Part shown: piece after piece, positions 47,743-56,785 of the stretch
Layout: the number at the start of each line of letters is the position of its first letter
Numbering within the stretch: the stretch's first letter is position 1
NCBI GenBank assembly: GCA_013146195.2
Contig: CM028377.1
Span: 105,936,094-106,000,093 of the forward strand
Source of the DNA: Codonopsis lanceolata
Taxonomy: Eukaryota > Streptophyta > Magnoliopsida > Asterales > Campanulaceae
DNA length: 64,000 nt
Direction of reading: 5' to 3'
Notes under the pieces: generated by a model
What the model was told of the DNA's origin: nothing
The model's input: only the letters and a program-made list of their open reading frames with translations
The model's database searches: none
Made by a program: the position numbers and the translations under genes

Positions 47743-48593
47743 GGGCTTGAATAAAGAGAAATAGTTATGGGTTTTATTGAAATACTCTTCAATTTTGCGG
47801 GAGAAAATTGGGCATACGACCGATTTGCATATGGTTTAAAATAAAGTATCAAAATTGAGAAGATGTTGAAGAAGCTATGACTTCAGATGATTTTGGCCTC
47901 ATAGAAACTGTCATGGCAGTCAGGTTGGTTTATTTAAAGAATTAGAAGAGATAAAGTAAAGGTAAAGTCATGTAAGAGGATGAATGAGGATGAAAAATTG
48001 ATTGATTTCGGTGGTGGATGGGTTTCACTAAAGAAGGTGGGTACGTGGATCCAATTTCATACATGAAATTGAAGTTGGAGACGTGTAACTATGGGTAAAA
48101 CTTTTTTTTTCATATCTTTCGTTTACTTTGTTTTGATTATCAAGATAAGAAAATAGACAATAAAATGGAAAAATGCATATCTATCATCTGGGTTAAGAGA
48201 GAAATTTAAGAGAAAATTTGGAGGGAGTGGACAAAACCAAGATCAGGTTATGAGATATATATTTTTTTTTTGTGGAAAGTGAAGATCAGAAAAAATGGTT
48301 GGTCTTTTCTCTAGATTTTCTTTCAGTAGGAAAAAATGGAATTGTGGACCCCACTCCATTTTAACATTTGAACTTTAAGCTCCCCAAAGTTTACATCGAA
48401 TTCTTAATATTTTCCTCGAGTTAACATCGTGGAAGACCACATGTTATTTAACGTGACTTTTCTAATCGTTGTCACGGCTAGGGTGAAAAATGTGAAAAAT
48501 ATATAACGTCAGATATCATTATGAGACAAACCTTAGGTTGGGGTGCACTATGTGATTTCATGGATACTTTGGGGGGAGGAATTGTAATTTGGT
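47130..48593. mobile_element. Mutator-like non-autonomous element
   Basis: Long terminal inverted repeats of roughly 100 bp (CCAAATTACAATTTCTCCCC / GGGGGGAGGAATTGTAATTTGG and a GTTTGTCTCATAATG(G/A)TATCTGAC box further in) enclose about 1.46 kb. ATAATTATA, nine bases, is duplicated at 47121-47129 and 48594-48602, the hallmark of Mutator-type insertion. No MURA transposase was seen. An internal GC-richer block (about 47385-47620) with a 78-codon minus-strand frame could be captured DNA. A (GA)n run lies at 47704-47741. Confidence 0.88.
47704..47741 (+). repeat. (GA)n microsatellite
   Basis: A pure AG dinucleotide run of about 38 bases inside the Mutator-like element. Confidence 0.9.
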
Positions 48594-49514
48594 ATAATTA
48601 TAAGGAAAATACTATCCTTACAAGACTTAGTAGTTGTAAGGAAAGTTATAAAATTAGTTGTAAGGCTAGCAATGTTGTAATTATAATCTGTATCATATTT
48701 AAATTTAAGGTTAAAAAATTACATTACTCTAAAAAAATGAAATTTAGAAGTTATTTAATTTATTTTGTTATCCTTCATTTTCTTCCATCAACCTCATATC
48801 TCATAGAGTACTCACCACCATTACCACCACTACCATCTAAAATAACATCATTAACACAAAAATCAATTATTTTTATTTTTATTTTATTTTTTTGTCTAAT
48901 TTCTTACTCATTCGTTCAAATTAACACATGCAAAACTCATCATTTATAAACCCACCACCACCAGAACTTTAAATTTCACTATTTACAAACCTAAATTCAA
49001 TTTTTTGAATTTTTAAATTTGATGATTCAAACTCAAACCCATATGAAGATTTAAAAAATTGATGATTTGGAAATCTAACAATATCGTATTCCACACCTAA
49101 ACCACCACTGTCATGGTTACAATCGCCCCCACCACTACCCCTAACCACCACCACCAGCATCCCTGCAACTACCACCACCGGTATCACTACCACCAAGAAA
49201 TACGTTCACCTTGCCTTGCTAAAATGGAAAAATAAAATATATTTAGCTTCCATTAAATCGAACTGCTTTCTTCAAACGTATCTCCTATAGATTCTAGTGT
49301 TCTTCTCTAACAAAACGCAAAGATTTGTCAACGAAGTTCTCCATTTTTTTAAATCTTCTTGACATTATATCACCTTGTCTTAACGCATTTTCTTAGATTA
49401 TTCACAAGTAATTATTAAACAAGCTACATAAGTGTCTAATATCTTGATACTCACCAACAAATGTATTATTATAGTTACATATTTTCATATACCTCAAATA
49501 ATGTCTTTCCCAAC

Positions 49515-51440
49515 CTATGATGTCTCACTTTCATACATAATTTTTATATTTTTCTGACTTTGTCCTCTCCCATTTATAGGTGTTAAAAACAGTAATGAAA
49601 AATCATACATGCTAGGATTATTTTGGTCATATTTTACTTGTGACGCAAAGTGAGATTTGATTATATTTTCATAATTTATTTTGCCATTTGATATTTAAAA
49701 TATATTTTAATTAAAATAAAAAATAATTATTTCAATAGTTATACTTTGTCTCATTTTAAATTCAAAGGCGAAAAAAATGCATTACTCAAAAAAAAAAATG
49801 AAATTTAGATTCTATTCAATTTATTATTTCATCATTCACTTTCTTCCGTCAACCTCATTATTCATAGACTCACCACCACTACCAACTCAAATTTCACCAT
49901 TAACACAAAAGTTAATTTTTGATTTGATTTTATTTCATTTTCTAATTCCTTACTCCTACATTCAAAGTAACTCATTTGCAAAAGTCATCATTTATGGACA
50001 CACCACCGCCACAACCTTAAATTTCACTTTTTACAAATTCAAATTCAAATTTTTAATTTTTTAAATTTTCAAATTGAAACTGAAAACCATATGGATCTTT
50101 GAAAATTTGATGATTTTGAAATCTCACAATATTGTATTTCATCTAAACCACCACTGTCATCCCTACAATCATTGTCATCACCGCCCCTAACACCACTATC
50201 CTTGTAGTCGTCAACACCGTTATCACCATCACCAAGAAACGCACCTACCTCGCTTTGCTCAAATGGAGACATAAAATCTCTTTAACTTTCGTTTAGTAGA
50301 ACTTCTTTCTTTAAACATCTCTCATTTCTTAGTTCCAATACACTTTTTGTGCAAATTACTAAGTAAGGAGAAAATCTAATTTTAGGATGTGACTACTTAA
50401 AAGGATTTCGATTGGTGACAACCTATTTCAATAAAATGAGAGTTGCGGTAGAAGAAAGAAAGTCGATAGCCAGAGGAGGGAATATAAAGATTCTCACATG
50501 TAACTACCTCGAGTCCGATGAAGAGGAGTAAGCAAATTAAGACCAAAAGAGGTTAGATGTTTGGAACCCAGTTATGAAAATGAGTAAAATATTTTGAATC
50601 CAGTTATTTGCGATTACTAACATTGGTTTTGTTTATAATATCTATAAGTTAGAGACCATTGATAGTTTTAAAAGCTGTTGTAGTAGTCTGAAAATTTAAA
50701 GAAGTAAATAGTAGATTTTAATATTCTTTTTTAATAAAACAGATAGATTCATCAATTGGTTCTTCATTTTCTTCATCTTTTTGACATTATGACACATTTT
50801 CCTAACCCGTTTCTCTTAGCTTATTCATGGGTAAGAACTAAACACACTACATATTTGCTTAATAGTTTGATACTCACTAACAAATCTATTACTATAGTTA
50901 CAATTTTCTATATACATCTAATAATGTCTTTCCCGAACATATATATTTAAGAAATAAAAAAATAAAACTATATTATTTTTTTAGTTTCGAATAAAGTTTT
51001 AATCTCTTGAGTAAATGTATTTTTGTCATTTTAGAATATATTGGACGATATTTTTAACGATAATGGTAGGAGGGGGAAAATGATAACAAAATCAAAATAT
51101 AAGACGAAATGAATATAATTCAATAATGCAGGACCTAACTTTAAAATAAGTACAAGTCAAGGGATCAAATTATTATTTAATTATTCATTGAATTAATTGG
51201 CCTATGACAAATTTACTTGTTCAACCTTAATTAATAGTGAGTGATTTATTATAGTTAGGGCTATTTTTCTCCAAACAATACTTTATGTCATGGTAAATTT
51301 ACTTGTTTTGTACTTAATTAAATGATGAGTAGTTTATTTGGTAAAGATTTATTTTTGTCTATCAATTAAATTGTAAGAAACAAGCTTGACTTTTATAGTA
51401 AAAGAGATAATCAATTTAATTCTTGAGACAAATACTATCC
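49515..51440 (-). repeat. Dispersed repeat family, copy D
   Basis: It matches copy A in reverse complement over most of its length, including GACCAAAAGAGGTTAGA, CCTTAATTAATAGTGAG and the CACCACTGTCATCCC tract. On the minus strand its outer end reads TCTCTTTTACTATAAAAG, similar to Helitron 5' ends, which start with TC and often contain ATAAAAG. Copy D contains about 430 bp (50290-50720) that copy C lacks. Confidence 0.6.
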
Positions 51441-51542
51441 CGTCTCAAAATAAGTGTCTATTTTCAAATAAAATGTTTATCCCAAAAAGAATGTCTATTT
51501 TAATAATTAGATTAATATATTTGTTTTTATTTGCAATATATT

Positions 51543-51702
51543 TATAACGCCCCGATCCCGAAAGTTTGGTTCGCTACGCGTGGTCCACACACCGACCTAC
51601 TAAGCACACAGCACCTTACGTCACCAGGTCTACCACAAGCCGATCCAAAAGTTTATGGATGATGTTGGTGCCTAGTAATAGAGTGTGACCACCTTATAAA
51701 TT
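51543..51702 (-). mobile_element. TRIM LTR fragment (third family member)
   Basis: TATAACGCCCCGATCCCGAAAG, GCTACGCGTGG, CTACCACAAGCCGA and ATGGATGATGTTGGTGCC match the TRIM LTRs at 24857 and 36751 in the minus orientation. The sequence stops at the TTATAAA box, so about 40 bp of the LTR and all of the interior are missing. No second LTR follows. Confidence 0.75.
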
Positions 51703-52129
51703 ACACACAACATCACTCAAAAGAGTGGATGGTAAGGACACGTGTGTGTATATACTAATTGTTGTGCAACATTGAATGCGATCAAACAAGCAATAGTGTA
51801 ATAACCAAGTGAATTAGAGACGAAGATACAAAGATTGGCGTCAACGAACTCTTGAAATTTAATTACGCTCAACCTTCTACGCATTTTACGCTTCCAACTA
51901 TATATAGGATACAATACCAAACCCTAAATACATCCAATCAAGACACCCAAAAATCAGGCGCGCGCATCCACAAACCCAACACGAGCGCACCCAAACTCAG
52001 ACCAAGCTGCATGACTTGAGTTGTTGCACGCACCCGCCTTTAATTCCTTTGCACTCGCTCGTCCACAAACGTGCTCGCGTCCACAAGTTTAACGTGACCG
52101 CGATAAGGGAATTGATAGGTGTTTATTTG
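51703..52129. other. Intergenic, no gene recognised
   Basis: Mixed composition with a GC-richer block near 51955-52080 (GCGCGCATCC). No termini or ORFs of note. Confidence 0.4.
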
Positions 52130-54190
52130 TGTAACACCCGGAAATTTTCAAAACTCATTTCAATATAATTTTGTGTATTATATGATGACAATGTGTTGGT
52201 TGAATTTCATGGATTTAGTATAATTGGTTTTGGGTAAAATGTATATCATGAAATGTGGTATGTTTAGATTTGGTAAAATTAGTCCTATGGTTATGTTTCG
52301 GGGTTTTGTTATGGCTGAATTGATGTTGATATGTTGGGTATTTGTTTTGGCCAATTTTAGACCTGATTTGGTAGAAAACTGGTAACAGGGATTGATGTGG
52401 TCGCATCCACCATGGGGAAGCGACTGTACCGTGGGCGTCTAATTTTGTTGCATTGTTGCGATGCGACCACATTGCTTAAGGTGATGCGATCACATTGACT
52501 CTATTTCATTAAACCCATTTTAGTCTTTTCTCCATTTAGTTAACAACTACTCCCTCCGTCCCTAATTAATCGTCCTAGTTGACTCGGCGCAGAGTTTAAG
52601 AAAAAACAATTGACTTGATTATTTATATTGGTTTAATGTGTAGTTTCCTTTAAAGCCCATGTGTATGTGACCCATAATGAAAGTAAGGTGAAAAAGTAAG
52701 GGTAAAGTGGTAAAAGTGATGTTCTAAAAAGGTAAGTTTTAAACTGGACAATTATTTTGGGAGGGACGAAAAAGGAAAGAAGGACGATAATTTAGGGACG
52801 GAGGGAGTATATAAAAGACTTAATTTGACCCGGCTGTGAGGAGAAGAGATCACTATTTTCAACCCCTAAACACACACTACCACACCTATTAAATTTGAGA
52901 TTTGAGAGTCTTGGATTTGCTAGCTTGGAGCTTGGATTTGAAGCTCAATCCTTCATCATTTTTGCTTGAGGCCTTCAACAATCTTGTTCCCCTCACTTAA
53001 AGTTTCGCTTTGTCCGATCATCTCTTACAAGCATATACCATTTGTAAAATCTCCATTATTGAAGTAGGTAAATTTTTACTTATAGATGTTTCATTCATAG
53101 TTATCTTTCCTATTGAAGTGATTTATAGAATTCATATATGTTTTTTCAATGATGGAAAATATATACATGCAAGTTGGTGATTTGAAACGAATATGTGTGA
53201 TTACTTGATAATGATATGTGTTAATTGAGTACTTGAACAAGTGAACTATGTCGACATTCATGAAATTCATGTTAGAACATTGTTATGGAATTATTTGGAA
53301 TCTTGGGTAATTATTTATGAGTAATGTGAATAAGACCAAAAATTGTTGTAACGGGTGACAATGACATTACTTCAAAGTCATCGTATCCTAGATTAGAATT
53401 GTGAATTGTGAATTTTCAGAAATAATTATGAAACAAGGATTGTGGGCCTTTGTGAATAACAATAATTGGAAAAATGTTTGTTTTGGTCTTAGTAAACGAG
53501 CGCATATATTGTTGAGCGTCAAATGACCCTCTAACCGGAGCATGGGGCGGAGAGCAGTGCCGGTTAGTAGTGGAGTTTGATTGGGCTCGACCCCTTTAGT
53601 CACGGCCATGACCAATGTTTATTAAGGCTACCTTGTGTTGTATTTTTGGGTATGTGCCTTGTTGGTCACGACTGCCGGGGTTGTATGGACATGGCCTTGT
53701 GACGTAACTTCCCTTGATAAACCGTAATTAAATTGTAATCGTGTTCATGAAATCAAGTGGTGTTTGGGGTAAGGGTTTATTGGAGATCATGTATCTCAAT
53801 CCAGTATACTACTTGTGTGGATAATTGTCTCAATGTGAACTCTTATACAAATACGAACACTCTTGATTGGTTGTGTTATTTATATTGTGTTGTTTGCATC
53901 GCGATTTCTCAAGGCTTACCATTATGTTGCATACACGCATAACATATATACGTACACCTGAACCCTACTGAGTTTCGACTCACCACGTCCTATATGTTTT
54001 TCTTAGATCACATCCAAGTGAAGCGTTGATCGTCAGCGGTCTACGGAGTGCAAGATTGGGTGAAGTCATTTTGGGGTAGCTTCAACATTTCAGTAACTGT
54101 TTTTTTTGCCATGGTAGAAGACATGTAGCCTTCTTGGTGTTGTAACCTTTTGAAAACTTGTGATTAACAACTTGGGTTTATGGTGTAACA
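52130..54190 (+). mobile_element. Gypsy 5' LTR with truncated interior
   Basis: It starts TGTAACACCCGG and ends GTGTAACA, followed by TATGGTATCCCAGC, a decayed initiator-tRNA primer site. It carries the ATGTGGTCGCATCCACC box and the TTGAGTTTCGACTCACC-type stretch of the large-LTR family. A Stowaway MITE is inserted at 52550. About 60 bp of interior follow before a Helitron-like terminus cuts it at 54252. No partner LTR is in the window. Confidence 0.6.
52550..52807. mobile_element. Stowaway MITE
   Basis: The ends CTCCCTCCGTCCCTAATTA and TAATTTAGGGACGGAGGGAG are near-perfect inverted repeats flanked by TA dinucleotides (52548-52549 and 52808-52809), the Tc1/mariner Stowaway signature. It is 258 bp and non-coding. 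Confidence 0.95.
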
Positions 54191-54251
54191 TATGGTATCC
54201 CAGCTGGGTTTTGTTAAACACTTGAGTCTTGAATAACTCTATTTTATTTAA

Positions 54252-54457
54252 CTAGTAAGATTCGCGTGCGTTGCACGTGTTGTTAATGATTTTTTAAAAA
54301 AGTGATTTGCTAATTCCTTCTTTTTTTTACTTTTAATTATTGGATTCTTTTTGTGTTTTAATCTTTACAATTTTTGAGACTAATAATTGTGTTGTTGTGT
54401 ATATAGCTTTTCTGATACTTTGTTTTTTGGTCATTTATAAGTATGATTTTACTAATA
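54252..54457 (-). mobile_element. Helitron-like 3' terminal segment 1
   Basis: After A comes CTAG at 54252-54255, then a hairpin CGCGTGC-GTT-GCACGTG at 54263-54279 (one mismatch). On the minus strand this is hairpin, short spacer, CTAG, then T: the Helitron 3' end layout. About 200 bp of inner sequence matches the second copy and the segment at 44934. Confidence 0.65.
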
Positions 54458-54564
54458 CTAGTAAGGTTCACGTGCGTTGCACGTGGTATTAATGATTTTT
54501 TTAAAAAATGATTTGCTAATTTCTTCATTTTTCTGTTTACTTTTAATTATAGGATTTTTTTTTG
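54458..54564 (-). mobile_element. Helitron-like 3' terminal segment 2
   Basis: CTAG at 54458-54461 follows an A. A perfect hairpin CACGTGC-GTT-GCACGTG lies at 54469-54485. The inner sequence repeats that of segment 1, so a second Helitron end appears inserted just inside the first. The rest of the element is replaced at 54565 by an LTR. Confidence 0.65.
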
Positions 54565-54980
54565 TGATATATCCAAAAAAGCATCATACCGGGGGTGCCG
54601 AAGGTAGCAGTGGATGTGGGTCGTCGGAGTTGCCATCCGGCGACCATATTTTCGTCGGTGGTGGATATCTAGCTATATTATCTGTAAAATAAACACCGTG
54701 AGTCGGCGGGGAGGGCCCCCGCCTAAAACTCTCTGGCGTGTTTATCAATACACGTATGAAAGAGAGGGCGCGTTGCGCCCAAGTGCGTGTGTGATTCTCA
54801 ATCAGAAGAAGAGAGAGAGCCCCTTTCACTATGGACCAGTGGGGTTATTTATACCTGGATGGAATGAGCCTAGCTCATGGATTATCTGCCCAGCCCAAGC
54901 CTTCTGACATTATGTAAAATACAATGGGCCATTAGATTAGACCTATACGCTATTGAGGCGGATCCAAAATATGCACATCA
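54565..54980 (-). mobile_element. LTR of an unclassified retrotransposon
   Basis: On the minus strand the LTR begins TGATGTGCATATTTTGG and ends TATATCA, about 416 bp. The purine tract GAGTAGGGGGCTAC lies directly outside its start (54981-54994), so this is a 3' LTR with the element body to the right. No partner LTR and no coding sequence were found. The left end is tentative. Confidence 0.5.
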
Positions 54981-54994
54981 GTAGCCCCCTACTC

Positions 54995-55334
54995 ATTATA
55001 CTTCGAGATTCATCTCGAGGGTAAGAAGTACTATTCACTCATAATCTTCTTTAATTTCTCGGGATGGCAGAGGCTTAATCACTTTCATCTTGGCCGACAC
55101 GATAACAGAAGTGTTGGGATGAGTCACGACTTTAGTCGCTTTTGATCGCTATTGTATATTTTAATTAACTAGTACGCTTTATAACTTGATTGTTTAAGTC
55201 CTTTATATAGTGTGCAAAGTGACACTTGTGCCAAGGTCAAGTCCCAGTACTCGACTATGCGAGCAGAACTATCTTTGAAAAGCTAGCGAGCAGAAGCGCA
55301 GGTAGGCGCGGTGTACAACTCAACCGCGAGTAAA
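54995..55334 (-). other. Non-coding 3' spacer of the same retrotransposon
   Basis: No ORF or recognisable domain. It connects the LTR at 54565 to the 73-bp satellite, which may be part of the same element. Confidence 0.35.
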
Positions 55335-55628
55335 CTCGAACACCAACCCTTTTTCACGAGCAGAGATACCTCTTACTCGTGAAAATTAGTATAATCGAGA
55401 TAACAAGATCGAACACCAATTCTTTTTCACGAGCAGAGATACCTCTTACTTGTGAAAAAAAGAATAATCGAGATAACAGGCTCGAACACCAACCCTTTTT
55501 CACGAGCAGAGATACCTCTTACTTGTGAAAAAGAGAATAATGGAGATAACAGACTCGAACACCAACCCTTTTCCACAAGCAGAGATACCTCTTACTCGTG
55601 AAAAAGATAATAATCGAGATACCTCTTA
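55335..55628 (+). repeat. 73-bp tandem repeat, four units, each with a hairpin
   Basis: Units start with TCGAACACCAA at about 55335, 55408, 55481 and 55554, an exact 73-bp period. Each contains TTTTTCACGAGCAGAGATACC and CTCTTACTCGTGAAAAA, so CACGAG pairs with CTCGTG in an 11-bp stem. Such minisatellites occur in the spacer before the 3' LTR of some gypsy elements (inference). The last unit runs directly into synthase-derived DNA. Confidence 0.85.
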
Positions 55629-56173
55629 TTTGTATTTATTCATAAATTATTTTTCGTAACATTTTCCGTTCGTTTGCCAAACACCTAAAAGTATTCCTTT
55701 CATCTTAAATTATTATTATGTTTGACTTTTTATACTCAAACGAGCTATTTTTCAAATGAAATCTTGGTTAATGTTTTTTTAAAATGGTAAAAACGTAAGC
55801 ACAGTGTATGAAATCTATATATCCTTCTAATTTTTCTTTTGAATTATATCCTACTCGCTTAGCACCGAAATGGAAATTGGGACAATTTGTTCGGAACGGA
55901 GTGTAAGTAACCATTATTGAAATGCAGAAACATGGAGTTTTAGTATTCTTCTTTTTTCTGTCCATATAACTCTTAGGTGAAGAATGCTCTGCGCTACCCC
56001 AAATGCCAAGCTGAGCGACTAGAGACCAGGAAAAACATAGAGCTATGTCACAAAGAGGCTCTTCGGATAGTTAAAACATGCTATATGTAATTGCTCTCTC
56101 TCTCTCTCTCACACACATAAGTTTACTTACATATTAAATCAATACAAAACAAGTGTTAATTTCTCTCCTTGCT
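55629..56173 (+). pseudogene. Rearranged duplicate of the synthase gene: promoter joined to exon 9
   Basis: 55629-55868 matches the upstream region of the intact gene (about 38515-38950, without its promoter MITE). At about 55868 the sequence jumps to intron 8 (source about 42796) and runs through a copy of exon 9 (55977-56086) into intron 9. That exon is open and differs by a few residues (KCQAERLETRKN against KCQLERLETKKN), with both splice sites kept. The jump removes exons 1-8, and a copia LTR begins at 56174 before exon 10. The copy cannot encode an enzyme. Close similarity in introns suggests a recent duplication. Confidence 0.88.
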
Positions 56174-56452
56174 TGTTAAAATTTGGTAAATGAATGCTAA
56201 CAGTTGAAGATGACTGCCGGACCACCACCATTGATGGTGGTGGCCGGAGATAAGAGAGGAAGAGAAAAAGAATATGCAGTACACCGCAAGGAGAGAAAGA
56301 GAGAAATTGAGAAACTGATTATGAAATTAAATTGATTAATTTTTTTTAAAAAAACTATTACACCAATTATTTATATCTAAAAACAAAGTAAATGGGCTAA
56401 CTAAGTAATGGGCCCAAATGGGCTTACATGGAACGGGCCTATATTTTTAACA
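56174..56452 (-). mobile_element. Copia-type 3' LTR
   Basis: On the minus strand it starts TGTTAAAAATATAGGCCC after the purine tract GTTGAGGGGGTG and ends AAATTTTAACA, about 279 bp. The interior continues right to 56785 as non-coding text with a duplicated ACAAACGGATCA(C/T)C(T/C)CGAACACTTG unit, then is cut by the gypsy element at 56786. Copia is inferred from length and termini. Confidence 0.65.
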
Positions 56453-56785
56453 CACCCCCTCAACTCGAACACGCAACTATTGTGAAATGTTCGAGTTGGA
56501 GAGATGCAAACAAATGAGCCTTAATGGGATGGGCCTCTTGGGCCAATACAAATCAAATGAGCCTTTACGGCAAATGGGTCTCTATGGGCCTGAATAGTAA
56601 CAATCTTTATCAAGATGTCAAGCAAGTTGATCGAAGCCCACAAACGGATCACCTCGAACACTTGTAGTAGATATTGAACAAGTTGATCAGAGCCCACAAA
56701 CGGATCATCCCGAACACTTGTAGTAGATGTTGAGAAGCCCAAACATGAGCCAATCCCCGAAAAGCTTACTCGATAAATGGCTAGT
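56453..56785 (-). other. Truncated interior of the copia-type element
   Basis: It contains a purine tract at its left edge (minus strand) and a two-unit repeat of about 71 bp (near 56625 and 56690). No coding domains survive. Confidence 0.45.

Larger units (their letters stand above)
46900..49514 (-). repeat. Dispersed repeat family, copy C, split by a Mutator-like element
   Basis: The parts 46900-47120 and 48603-49514 are continuous in the neighbouring copy D, so the DNA between them is an insertion. Shared landmarks on the plus strand are TCTCACTTTCATA, the TGCATTACTC-like A-rich stretch, the CACCACTACCA tract and AATAATGTCTTTCCC at the right end. Copies C and D are adjacent and in the same orientation, a tandem pair. 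Confidence 0.65.

Noticed and set aside
54766..54780. Palindrome GGGCGC-GTT-GCGCCC as a third Helitron hairpin
   Set aside because: No CTRR terminus at the right distance; it lies inside a retrotransposon LTR.
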